From: Sphingomonas endolithica
GTDB taxonomy: Bacteria; Pseudomonadota; Alphaproteobacteria; Sphingomonadales; Sphingomonadaceae
Direction of reading: 5' to 3'
Length of the DNA stretch: 64,000 nt
NCBI RefSeq assembly: GCF_025231525.1
Contig: NZ_CP103057.1
Location: 1,815,001 to 1,879,000 of the forward strand
Shown here piece after piece: positions 17,370 through 25,102 of this stretch. Made by a program: the position numbers and the translations under genes. The notes under the pieces were generated by a model. It had not been told where the DNA came from and searched no databases. It worked only from the letters and a program-made list of their open reading frames with translations. Position 1 is the first letter of the stretch; each line of letters opens with the position of its first letter.

Positions 17370-18079
17370 TGGCCATTTCGGGTGCCTTCGGCGATAAACA
17401 ACTGGACGCGGATCTGGTGGCGATCCTCGGCTTGCGGGATGAGATCACCCCGGGGGCACCGGTCAGCCGCCCGCGGTCCGCTGCAACTCAACTAAACCGC
17501 CTGCACGTATCACGCAGAGCTTCCGTTATGATTAGCGTTTCGTTGGGCTTAGCGCTGCTTGCCGGTACTGCGGTGCTTTACCAAGGCGACGCGCCGGTTG
17601 GGCCGCCTCGCCCGGCGGAGATCCGGAAGGAGCCAACTGAAGTGGCGGCGCTGGTCGCTCCTCCGAAAGCCAAAGCGGTTTCAGACAGCGGTCGCATCAG
17701 GGCGCTTCCGCACAACAAGGCCAACGCTAAACAAATTGTAGCTGCGTTAGCATTGTTCCCTCGACTCGCTACCAGATCGACTAAAGTGCGCGCGACGATG
17801 TCACTTCCACACCAAGCCCCGTCGGCAGGCACGATGGATGCTTCAGCCTCTAGGGCGGCGGACACTTTGGTACGTGCCGAAGCGCCGAGGAAAGATCCCG
17901 CGCACCTTGCCATGTCACCGCCGCACTTTGAAGGCGCCCCCTCCGCGGCACTCATACCAAAGGTCGAGTCGGCGACGATCAGGGATGACGCCGCGCTTAG
18001 GGATCCGTGGGCGGCAATCCATACTAGCCGGGTTCGCCGGGACAGCGTCGCCGCTATTCGAGCGCTACGTCGACAATAG
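17369..18079 (+). CDS. Single-pass membrane protein, unknown function
   Basis: 236 residues from the ATG overlapping the phosphatase stop (TGATG). A ~45-residue cytosolic N-terminus (QLDADLVAILGLRDEITPG) precedes one membrane helix (VMISVSLGLALLAGTAVLY, about 52-70); the rest is Ala/Pro/Arg-rich and probably periplasmic and disordered. I recognise no family. Coupled translation with the phosphatase suggests the two act together. Confidence 0.65.
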   Translation: MAISGAFGDKQLDADLVAILGLRDEITPGAPVSRPRSAATQLNRLHVSRRASVMISVSLGLALLAGTAVLYQGDAPVGPPRPAEIRKEPTEVAALVAPPKAKAVSDSGRIRALPHNKANAKQIVAALALFPRLATRSTKVRATMSLPHQAPSAGTMDASASRAADTLVRAEAPRKDPAHLAMSPPHFEGAPSAALIPKVESATIRDDAALRDPWAAIHTSRVRRDSVAAIRALRRQ

Positions 18080-18206
18080 AAGGTACCGACAGGTTGCATG
18101 ATCGCCATCGGGTGATTGTGTGGAAAAACTCACAGCCCCTTCTCTCCGGCCGTTGGGGCGCGGATGGCAGTCAGCTCGGGGCGTTGCATCCATGTGCACG
18201 CCGGTT

Positions 18207-18390
18207 GGTGTTGTCAGAGCAACCACACGAGCCGAGAGTTAGGCGAGTTTTACCCCGATTGCCTGCCCTTCAGCAGGCAATCGTCAGCATTACCGGGACA
18301 AGCCGACGGGACCGCAGCGCTGACAGCCAGATCAGAATAGGACCGACCTCTAAGCCACTGCTAGCACGGTGCATTTGGTCTGACAGATCC
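18207..18390 (-). repeat. Short non-autonomous element, family 1, copy b
   Basis: 184 bp, minus orientation. Ends (complement) GATCTGTCAGACCAAATGCACC and, at the other side, GGTGTTGTCAGAGCAACC. Internally it matches the copy at 20926: GGTCCTATTCTGATCTGGCT in complement against GGTCCTATTCTAATCTGGCT, and GTAAA(A)CTCGCCTA. The terminal repeats follow the GG-N-CTGTCAG pattern of the local IS6 elements. No ORF. Confidence 0.75.
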
Positions 18391-18630
18391 CTCGCCGGCT
18401 CGGTTGCCGTCGTCATGTCGTTGCTCCAGATTAGAGAAGTCGCAGGCCGCCCGCGCTAAGGGCGAGACAGCCGGGGCGAATTGGTAGCCGCTGAACTGCG
18501 CCGGCTGACCTATTGGACGGCCCGCTCGACATTGAAGCTGTTGGCGGGCCGTCTTCGGGTTCTGACTGTTTTCGCGTGGAACAGCGCGCCAGTTCAGAGA
18601 TCCGGTTGGGCCAGGCCCATGTCTCGACCG

Positions 18631-18812
18631 GGTACTGTCCGACTAACCAGAATCTGGTTCGTTTGGACGGCGACCGATTGTAATCTCAATTCCGAGCCGA
18701 TGCCACAGTAAGAACATAGGCGGGCCTTTGGCGAAAAAATTCAAAGTTACCCTGATCATCTTGCGCTCTAACCAAATTGGAAAATTAACGGTGCACTTGG
18801 TCTGACAGTGCC
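18631..18812 (+). repeat. Short non-autonomous element, 182-bp family, copy a
   Basis: 182 bp. Left end GGTACTGTCCGACTAACCAG with subterminal palindrome AACCAGA-A-TCTGGTT; right end in complement GGCACTGTCAGACCAAGTGC. It matches the copy at 21316-21497 over its whole length, with identical length, and the decayed copy at 14106. Flanking 8-mers (CTCGACCG, AATTAGTG) do not match. No ORF. Confidence 0.8.
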
Positions 18813-18896
18813 AATTAGTGCGAATTCACCGTTTCCTGCAACGGGTCCGAGGCTTGTGACGATTTGACGACGGAGCCGGCGAAGAAGCAGATAAAA

Positions 18897-19212
18897 TTAT
18901 GACCATCCCTTCCCCAAATTACCAAAATATATGACGTTCGAGCTGAACACGCCGCGCTGAGTCGCTATTAGCAACGTGACTATGTCAAAGTCTCCAATCG
19001 AGACAGTCGCTGATGTAAGCGGGCGGATGATGTTGTTCGTGAGATTCGACATGTCCCCCGTCAATGTGAAGGTGTAGACGGCGTAGTTAAAGCTTGCGCC
19101 AATCAAGCTGCCTGAGCCCGTGCCGGCGGTAGTATAATCATCGGTGCGGCGTTGGCCTGGCTCGCAGCCAAAGTGCCCAGAGCGACGGCTGCAAAAGCGC
19201 TTTTTTGATCAT
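18897..19212 (-). pseudogene. Remnant of a small secreted protein gene
   Basis: The ATG at 19212 opens MIKKAL, and one base later the frame shifts into AAVALGTLAASQANAA, a clear signal peptide. A second shift leads into DYTTAGTGSGSLIGASFNYA and a mature part with FTLTGDMSNLT and SATVSIGDFDIVTLL up to the stop at 18897. The signal and the beta-type mature portion resemble small exported proteins of the PEP-CTERM kind, but no C-terminal anchor remains. Two frameshifts mean it is broken. Confidence 0.5.
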
Positions 19213-19377
19213 TTCACCGCGATGATTCCCTTCCCGTGACCCAGCAAGGAGCGGGGCTGGCGATGCTGCCAACCTGCGGTTCACCAAAAGAGAGTGCCTT
19301 CAACGGAACTTAGTCGCGGCCGTTCAACGCATTATCCCGCACCGATACGAACGACGTCCGCTCGTCGGCGGAATGCG

Positions 19378-19620
19378 TTACTGCCCGGTGCATACATAGG
19401 GATGCTCTGCGCGGACGATCTCCACCGCCTGCTCCATCATCGCCAGTTCGCCGGCGACGCCCGCCGGGTGGATCGCCCGGTTCGACTTGATGTTGAACGC
19501 TCGCGATAGCTTTTCCACCTCGCCGACGGCCTCGCGCCAACGCGTTTCCTCGGCGGTGGCCGCGCTCACCAGAATCTTTACCAGCGTGTCGTGTAGATCG
19601 TCCGGAGTGGGGGCGGTCAA
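19378..19620 (-). CDS. Small hypothetical protein
   Basis: 80 residues, soluble and mostly helical (DDLHDTLVKILVSAATAEET, GELAMMEQAVEIVRAEHPYV). No family recognised. Its ATG overlaps the stop of the preceding gene (ATGA), so it belongs to a three-gene coupled set on the minus strand (20161 to 19378). Such clusters of short helical proteins are usual in plasmid and other accessory DNA. Confidence 0.55.
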   Translation of the reverse strand: MTAPTPDDLHDTLVKILVSAATAEETRWREAVGEVEKLSRAFNIKSNRAIHPAGVAGELAMMEQAVEIVRAEHPYVCTGQ

Positions 19621-19916
19621 CGCGGCTTCTCCTTGTGTAATCCGCGGCGGTACATCTCCGCCTGCATCGCGTTGACCGCCGGCCGGCCTGGCCCCCCTGA
19701 CGTTGCATGATAGGCAAGGACTAACGCCCCATCTGACATAAGGATCGCGCGCATGCGATGGCCCTGTTGCATGGCTTCCTGTGCTTCGGAGATGCGCCCT
19801 TTGGCGCGCATACCGCTGGCAAATAGCCAGATGGTGTCGATGTAGGAGGGGCTATGCTCGTCGAGCAATGCCCGATCGAGCTTGTACTGCTGGTCGGCGG
19901 GCTCGTGCTGCCTCAT
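19617..19916 (-). CDS. Small hypothetical protein
   Basis: 99 residues from the ATG at 19916, chosen because it overlaps the stop of the YozE-like gene as ATGA; a start six codons earlier is possible. Contains DRALLDEHSPSYIDTIWLFA and a helical C-terminus (NAMQAEMYRRGLHKEKPR). Soluble; no known motif. Middle gene of the coupled trio. Confidence 0.5.
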   Translation of the reverse strand: MRQHEPADQQYKLDRALLDEHSPSYIDTIWLFASGMRAKGRISEAQEAMQQGHRMRAILMSDGALVLAYHATSGGPGRPAVNAMQAEMYRRGLHKEKPR

Positions 19917-20161
19917 CCGCTCAGGCTCTGCCAATCGGTCTCGGCATCATCGAAGGCTTGGAAGGTATCGCCATCCGCCTGCTGCGCGAAGAGATGCGCC
20001 CGCACGGCCTCCGGGTCGCCATCTCCGCGAAACGTAGGATCGCCACGCGCAGCGCTCGCCAACTCATCTACCCAGTCGCCGCGGTCGCGCTGGACGAGCA
20101 GCCACCGTCCCAACGGCTCACGCTCGACGAAATAGCTTTCGGCGTCGCTGGCGTTTGGCAT
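19913..20161 (-). CDS. YozE/SAM-like small protein
   Basis: 82 residues from the ATG at 20161, preceded by GAGGA. GRWLLVQRDRGDWVDELASA, DPTFRGDGDPEAVRAHL and FDDAETDW follow the pattern of YozE_SAM_like domains (R-x-W-L-x-Q-R-x-R-x-D-x-V-x-x-L-A). These are small helical-bundle proteins of unknown role, frequent in phage, plasmid and accessory DNA. First gene of a coupled trio. Confidence 0.6.
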   Translation of the reverse strand: MPNASDAESYFVEREPLGRWLLVQRDRGDWVDELASAARGDPTFRGDGDPEAVRAHLFAQQADGDTFQAFDDAETDWQSLSG

Positions 20162-20283
20162 GCTAATCCTCACTATGGGGGCTGTGCAAATTCGGCCGCA
20201 CGCGATTGGCAAGGTTTTCGCGTTAACCTAAAAGTACCAGAAGTGAATATGCGCATTTTTACTGATCACGGCCGTCGCTATTG

Positions 20284-20442
20284 CTATCTCCGGATGTTCT
20301 TCTGGAAAAGAAGAAGGATGGCACGGCTTCGAATACAGTCGCTCGCTATCTCCTCAAATGCCTGGCGCCGCAGGACACCGTCATCGATGAGTTGTGCGAA
20401 GATGATCTGCACGACCGTTGCCGTTGCATCGCCCATCGACAT
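20284..20442 (-). CDS. Very small hypothetical ORF
   Basis: 52 codons: starts MSMGDATATVVQIIFAQLID and ends in LLLFQKNIRR. A GGAG lies about 9 nt upstream of the ATG and it keeps the strand and spacing of its neighbours. No homology recognised. It could be chance. Confidence 0.35.
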   Translation of the reverse strand: MSMGDATATVVQIIFAQLIDDGVLRRQAFEEIASDCIRSRAILLLFQKNIRR

Positions 20443-20588
20443 TTACTCAGCTCCTCACATCAGCCGCACTTGTCGTACCACAGGTGACAGCAATCAGGCC
20501 GCGAGTCTTGCCGTCTTCGGCGCGGCCTGTGCCTCGTATCAAGGAAACGCACGACCTCTGCCTTGGTGGCAGCGCGGCAAGCCGGTTT

Positions 20589-20828
20589 TCAGGGCAGACT
20601 GCTGGCGAAACGTCCGCGCGCATTGTTGAGCCGGGCCGCCAAGTTCTTCTTGCCGATCGCCTCCACCCGGTTAGCCAGACGGCAAAGGACCGCTTCGAGC
20701 GGACGGGATTGAGGACCTTTGTACTGTTCGGCGAGAGCGGCCGACAGTAGCGCGAAGCCGTCCACCAGATCCCAGACCATCGCTGCGGTATCTTCGGGGG
20801 TTCCTTCAGGGCCTTCCATGATCGGCAT
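20589..20828 (-). CDS. Small hypothetical protein
   Basis: 79 residues from the ATG at 20828, preceded by AGGAG at 7 nt. Helical throughout (VWDLVDGFALLSAALAEQYK, LCRLANRVEAIGKKNLAARL); soluble; family unknown. It heads the minus-strand run of small ORFs between the two pairs of short repeat elements. Confidence 0.5.
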   Translation of the reverse strand: MPIMEGPEGTPEDTAAMVWDLVDGFALLSAALAEQYKGPQSRPLEAVLCRLANRVEAIGKKNLAARLNNARGRFASSLP

Positions 20829-20925
20829 CGCTCATCTCCTGGTGTCGGGTTCGGCCTTGAGGTCAGCCTCATTGCGTCCGTGCACAACGATCAGTTCGCA
20901 ACTTAGATCAATCATCACCCGGGAC

Positions 20926-21129
20926 GGCGCTGTCAGACAAAATGCACCAGGTGAGAATGGTGAGGTTACTGACGATGGCTTGAGACGGCGGTCCTATTCT
21001 AATCTGGCTGTCAGTGCTGCGGAGTCGTTCGGTTTGTGACCGGGTGTTCTGACGATTGCCCGCCGAAGGGCTAGTAATGGGGGGGTAAACTCGCCTATCT
21101 CGACTGGTGCGGGTTCCTCTGACAACACC
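20926..21129 (+). repeat. Short non-autonomous element, family 1, copy a
   Basis: 204 bp from GGCGCTGTCAGACAAAATGC to CCTCTGACAACACC. It matches the inverted copy at 18207-18390 along its length, with an insertion or expansion of about 20 bp. Flanks CCCGGGAC and GGTTAACG do not form a duplication. No ORF. Confidence 0.75.
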
Positions 21130-21315
21130 GGTTAACGGCGCGGTGACGGAGGTGAGCCTCAACCTGATTGAGAAGGCGCCGGCAAGGCTCGAATTCTCAC
21201 AGCGCTGCTCGAATTGGTGCCAATCTTGGCTTGTCGTCCCGAGCCGAAGCTAACGTCCAGCCTATCGAGAAAGCGTCTGACGCTGCTGCCAAGCGCTTTG
21301 GCCAACGCCTGCGCC

Positions 21316-21497
21316 GGGACTGTCAAACCAAATGCACCGCTTATTTCCTTTTTGATCAGAGCGGCACGTTGATCAGCCTTGCTGTCGACTTGGTCCGCTA
21401 AAAGCCCACCTATGTTCTCGCTGTGGCGACGGCTCCTGATCGAGATTACGGCCGTCAACGTCCAAACGAACCAGATTCTGGTCAGTCTGACAGTACC
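21316..21497 (-). repeat. Short non-autonomous element, 182-bp family, copy b
   Basis: 182 bp in minus orientation, the mirror of 18631-18812. Ends (complement) GGTACTGTCAGACTGACCAG and, on the left, GGGACTGTCAAACCAAATGC. The subterminal palindrome GACCAGA-A-TCTGGTT and the phrase GAACATAGG are shared. Its right flank ATTGGCTG equals the right flank of IS6 copy B. It lies 48 bp from the Crp-type gene stop. Confidence 0.8.
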
Positions 21498-21545
21498 ATT
21501 GGCTGCCCAGCCAAAGCGGTAAGACGCCAGCAAACTGAAGGAACT

Positions 21546-22268
21546 TCAGGCAGCCCGCCGCAAGCGGCGATGAAGGTAATTCTCGTCAAACCCCGCGATC
21601 TGAACCAGCTTGTTCGGGTTCAGAATAGTGACGCTACCCCGCTTCACCGACATGGCCCCCGCCAGCCGTAATTCTTTGAGGACGCGGTTGATATGAACCG
21701 TGGTCATACCCAGCGCGTCAGCAAGGACAGACTGGGAGAGCGGGAGATCGAACTCACCTTCCCCCGTAAGTCCGATGTTGCGCGCGCGAAGGTAGAGCTC
21801 ACAGATGAGATGTGCCACGCGCTCGGCCGCGCTACGTCGTCCCATACTGACGATCCACGCCCGCATGATGCCTTCATCGACAAGCTGTGCCATGTACATG
21901 GCGCTAGCAACGTTCGGGTGGTCGCGCATCATCACATGCATCTGATCGCGAGTGACCGTGGCAACAGTTGCTGTCGTGATCGCCTGAATGCTGTGGTCCA
22001 TTTGCTCTAGCAGCTTAATATGCAGGTCGCAGGCATCGCCGGGCATGAGGAATGCCATGATTTGGCGCGTCCCGCTCGGCAGGACCTTGTACCGGCAGAC
22101 CCATCCGTCCAACACTACGAACATTGGTCCTGGCTCGTCGCCTTCGCGGATCAGATCCTGCTTGGCGACATACCGACGGGGGTTGGAGGTAGCCTTTTCG
22201 AGGGCCGACGCATCGGCAACCGTCAGTTCGGCCAGACCGCTCAATTTTTGCACGAACGGATTTGCCAT
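21546..22268 (-). CDS. Crp/Fnr-family transcriptional regulator
   Basis: 240 residues: N-terminal sensory beta-roll (REGDEPGPMFVVLDGWVCRY, FLMPGDACDLHI), long dimer helix, and HTH with LSQSVLADALGMTTVHINRV. No cluster cysteines. This matches the broad alphaproteobacterial FixK-like/Crp group with unknown effector. It is divergent from the small gene and receiver at 22449-23107, with a shared 180-bp promoter region, and may regulate that two-component cluster. Confidence 0.88.
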   Translation of the reverse strand: MANPFVQKLSGLAELTVADASALEKATSNPRRYVAKQDLIREGDEPGPMFVVLDGWVCRYKVLPSGTRQIMAFLMPGDACDLHIKLLEQMDHSIQAITTATVATVTRDQMHVMMRDHPNVASAMYMAQLVDEGIMRAWIVSMGRRSAAERVAHLICELYLRARNIGLTGEGEFDLPLSQSVLADALGMTTVHINRVLKELRLAGAMSVKRGSVTILNPNKLVQIAGFDENYLHRRLRRAA

Positions 22269-22448
22269 AGGTAGGGTCTACACCCTCTCGCCCCGCTGAA
22301 TAATTGATCGATGTTGTTGTCTCTTATTGTTGTGTGTTGTGGTTGTGCGAAGCGCGGTGCTGTACAGACAGCACATCGTTGGCCAGCTTCACTAGGCGTC
22401 GGCGGCTGAGAGCGACTGCGTGCTCCCGCCTGTATCAAAGGTGCTCAA

Positions 22449-22754
22449 ATGCCTACAAACGACAACGATCCTGTAACGCGGAGGGCGGCACTTCCTCAAT
22501 CTGATCCGCATGGCCACGCTGCCTTACTCCTTGTTGAAAGCTTGATTCACGGACTTTGCGAAACCTCGACCCTGAGCGCTGCGGAGGCGGTCAGCATCGC
22601 CGAGCGAGCGGTGGACGTGCAGTCCGATCAAGCCAAGGCGGCGGACGGAGCTGGAGCGCCGCTGTGGCGCTCCCATTCGCTGCTATCGTCAATTGCGGCC
22701 TCACTGCGGACCGACGTTGACGCTGAGCCGACACCGCCTCGCTTGGTGCTATAG
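22449..22754 (+). CDS. Small hypothetical protein upstream of a receiver gene
   Basis: 101 residues, soluble and helical, with LLLVESLIHGLCETSTLSAA and AEAVSIAERAVDVQSDQAKA. Weak AAGG ahead of the ATG. It ends 2 bp before the response regulator, so the two are cotranscribed. Family not recognised; the arrangement suggests an accessory of the kinase-receiver pair. Confidence 0.55.
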   Translation: MPTNDNDPVTRRAALPQSDPHGHAALLLVESLIHGLCETSTLSAAEAVSIAERAVDVQSDQAKAADGAGAPLWRSHSLLSSIAASLRTDVDAEPTPPRLVL

Positions 22755-22756
22755 CT

Positions 22757-23107
22757 ATGTGCCATCTTCTCATTATTGAAGACGAATGGCTGATTGCCGA
22801 GTATCTGACCTACCTAGCCGAACAGGCTGGCGCTACGTCGATCGCAACGGCCTGCACGGAAGACGAGGCTGTCGAGGCTGCGCGTCAGCGTACGCCTGAT
22901 ATCATCTTTTCTGACGTGAAGCTGTTGGTCGGAACCGGCCCTGGCGCCGTGCAGACCATCTTCTCAGCGCTGGGAGAAATTCCCGTAATCTTCATTACCG
23001 CGACCCCGGAGGCTTGCCAGCCATGCGAGCCGCCAGGCGTTGTTCTACATAAGCCGGTTGATCCGGCGCGCGTGATCGACGCATTCAGGCGCCTTGCTCC
23101 TGCCTAG
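22757..23107 (+). CDS. Single-domain response regulator (receiver only)
   Basis: 116 residues forming one CheY-like receiver: acidic pair LLIIEDEWLIA, phospho-acceptor Asp in DIIFSDVKL, Thr in FITATPE and Lys in VLHKPVD. No output domain, so it works by protein contact or phosphotransfer. The kinase gene that follows (23248) has been cut by IS3, so its natural partner is probably lost. Confidence 0.88.
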   Translation: MCHLLIIEDEWLIAEYLTYLAEQAGATSIATACTEDEAVEAARQRTPDIIFSDVKLLVGTGPGAVQTIFSALGEIPVIFITATPEACQPCEPPGVVLHKPVDPARVIDAFRRLAPA

Positions 23108-23247
23108 AGCCTCGAGCAGACACGGCTACTACCATGGCGAGCAGGGGCGGCGATCACGATTGCCAGCGCGCGCGCCGTGGTTAAGTTGATTGGTGGCATA
23201 AGATTTCTCACTTCCGCGGGCTACGTAAGCTAAGACGTTGTTTCGCG

Positions 23248-23520
23248 GTGGGGAAATTGACGTTGCCGAATCAAGATCAAATGAAGATCCAGCAGCGAAT
23301 CCTCGCCGACTTCGGCGAGTTCGCGCTTAGGAGCGAGGACCTCGATGAGGTGCTAACCGAGGCGTGCCGCCTCGTCGGGAAGGCGCTCGGCACGGATCTG
23401 GCCAAGGTCTTGGAGATCGAGAACACCGAACAGACCCTGTTTGTGCGAGCAGGCGTGGGATGGGGGGAAGGCGTTGTCGGTCATGTCCGTCTGCCGATGG
23501 GCGAGCGATCGTCGGAAACC
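23248..23520 (+). pseudogene. GAF-domain sensor histidine kinase, N-terminal fragment cut by IS3
   Basis: Residues QQRILADFGEFALRSEDLDE through VRAGVGWGEGVVGHVRLPMG form the first half of a GAF domain of the same type as the C-terminal piece at the window start. The frame reads into the left end of the IS3 element at 23521 and stops at once (TGA). No HisKA or ATPase part remains here. The start is GTG at 23248, with an ATG at 23281 as alternative. Confidence 0.8.
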
Positions 23521-23583
23521 TGATCTGCCCCCCGCTGAGTGGCCCAGAGACTATGATAGTCTGGACCACGAAAGGGACGACAG

Positions 23584-23862
23584 ATGCCATTCAAGAAGCA
23601 CAAGCCGGAAGAGATCATCGGGAAGCTGCGTGAAGTTGAGATCGTTCTGTCGCAGGGGGCATCGACTGCCGAAGCGTGCCGGCGGATCTCTGTCAGCGAA
23701 CAAACCTATTACCGATGGCGCAAGGAATATGGCGGTCTGAAAACCGACCAGGCACGGCGTATGAAGGATCTGGAAAAGGAGAATCTTCGGCTCCGCCGGG
23801 CGATCTCGGACCTGACGTTGGATAAGCTGATCTTGCAGGAGGCGGCGCGGGGAAACTTCTAA
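23584..23862 (+). CDS. IS3-family transposase OrfA
   Basis: 92 residues: helix-turn-helix EIIGKLREVEIVLSQGASTA then RRISVSEQTYYRWRKEYGG, and a leucine-zipper-like helix (LEKENLRLRRAISDLTLDKL). Ends GNF just past a GGGGAAAC slippery site that would let ribosomes slip -1 into orfB. Complete, but useless without the full orfB. Confidence 0.88.
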   Translation: MPFKKHKPEEIIGKLREVEIVLSQGASTAEACRRISVSEQTYYRWRKEYGGLKTDQARRMKDLEKENLRLRRAISDLTLDKLILQEAARGNF

Positions 23863-24256
23863 GCCCCGCGCGGCGACGGCGTTGTATCGATCATGTGCGA
23901 CGAGAGCTTCCGGTATCCGAGCGACGGGTCTGCCGGGTGCTGGGGCAGCATCGATCGACGCAGCGCAAGGTGCCGCGTGGGGCGGATGATGAGCAGGTGC
24001 TGAGCGAGGACATCATCGCACTGGCGAAGCAATATGGTCGCTACGGCTATCGCCGGGTGACGGCATTGCTGTGCCATGCCGGGTGGACGGTGAACCATAA
24101 ACGGGTCGAGCGGATCTGGCGGCGTGAGGGGCTCAAGGTCCCGCAACGTCAACCAAAGCGCGGACGTCTGTGGCTTAATGACGGATCGTGCATCCGGCTG
24201 CGGCCTGAGTATCCGGGGCATGTATGGGCGTACGACTTCGTCGAAGGCCGCACGCA
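23853..24256 (+). pseudogene. IS3-family transposase OrfB, truncated
   Basis: Entered by -1 frameshift: KLLSPARRRRCIDHVRRELP, then QYGRYGYRRVTALLCHAGWT, NHKRVERIWRREGLKVP and HVWAYDFVEGRT, the start of the rve catalytic domain including its first Asp. The remainder of the DDE domain is replaced by IS6 copy C. Confidence 0.85.
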
Positions 24257-25091
24257 GGTGCTGTCAGTCTAATGCGAACCGCTCTCCACACGATGCACTT
24301 CGCTCTTTGAGTAGGACAGCCTAGCTCGCGACCTGACCCCACTCAGCCAGTGCGGCTGAGCGGCGTTCCTTGTAGGTCTGTCGGTCGACGAGATGGCGTT
24401 CGAGGTTGAAGTGATTGTGGACGTTGGCGTGCACGCTGGCGAACTTCTGTAGCGACTTCATACGCCTGAACCTCAGCATCGCTCGCTCGCGTCGTCGGAA
24501 GGACAGATGGCTGTTCTCAACCCGGTTGTTGGCCCAGCGTCCGACCTCCTGCTTCTCAGCGTTACCGAGCTCTTTCATCGCTGCACGGTAGGAGCGCAGA
24601 GCGTCAGTCGTGATCGCCTCAGGGCTGCCGTGACGCTTCAGTGCCTTCTTCATGAAGCGTAGCGCTGCCTCCTTGTCGCGGGTTCGGGTGATGTAGCTCT
24701 CGAGGATCTCGCCCTCGTGATCGACCGCTCGCCAGAGATAGACCATTTCGCCATTCAGCTTCACGTACATCTCGTCCAGGTGCCAGCGCCAGTGACGGAA
24801 ACCGCGCATGCGCGAGACGCGTTGGCGGCGAATGTCGCCTGCGAACATTGGCCCAAACCTGTTCCACCACATCCGTACCGTCTCGTGACAAATGTCGATA
24901 CCGCGCTCGAACAGCAGGTCCTCGACATTGCGGAGCGACAGCGGAAAACGCACGTACATCATGACCACGAGGCGGATCACCTCGGGTGATGAATTGAAGT
25001 AGCGAAACGGACTGGCAGGCTTGCGGGGGCGAGGCATGCCGATCCCTACCCGGCCCCGCCTAACGATCGGTGCATTTGCTCTGACAGAGCC
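24257..25091 (-). mobile_element. IS6-family insertion sequence, copy C
   Basis: 835 bp with ends GGTGCTGTCAGTCTAATGCG and (complement) GGCTCTGTCAGAGCAAATGC, and an intact transposase. It sits inside IS3 orfB on the left and 11 bp from the stop of the alpha/beta hydrolase on the right. Flanks CGCACGCA and CCCTTAGC do not match, so DNA was probably deleted on one side. Confidence 0.93.
24321..25037 (-). CDS. IS6-family transposase, copy C
   Basis: 238 residues, nearly identical to copy B, with DDE residues in HLDEMYVKLNGE, ITTDALRSY (Gly to Ala after the Asp, so the catalytic residue is kept) and RVENSH. Intact reading frame from ATG to TAG; likely functional. Confidence 0.93.
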   Translation of the reverse strand: MPRPRKPASPFRYFNSSPEVIRLVVMMYVRFPLSLRNVEDLLFERGIDICHETVRMWWNRFGPMFAGDIRRQRVSRMRGFRHWRWHLDEMYVKLNGEMVYLWRAVDHEGEILESYITRTRDKEAALRFMKKALKRHGSPEAITTDALRSYRAAMKELGNAEKQEVGRWANNRVENSHLSFRRRERAMLRFRRMKSLQKFASVHANVHNHFNLERHLVDRQTYKERRSAALAEWGQVAS

Positions 25092-25102
25092 CCCTTAGCA
25101 GA

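Larger units (their letters stand above)
23521..24256 (+). mobile_element. IS3-family insertion sequence, right part deleted
   Basis: The left end TGATCTGCCCCCCGCTGAGT opens the element, followed by orfA and the first ~135 codons of orfB. It stops where IS6 copy C begins at 24257; the right half and right terminal repeat are missing, consistent with an IS6-driven adjacent deletion. The orfA motif pattern suggests the IS407-like group. Confidence 0.8.
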
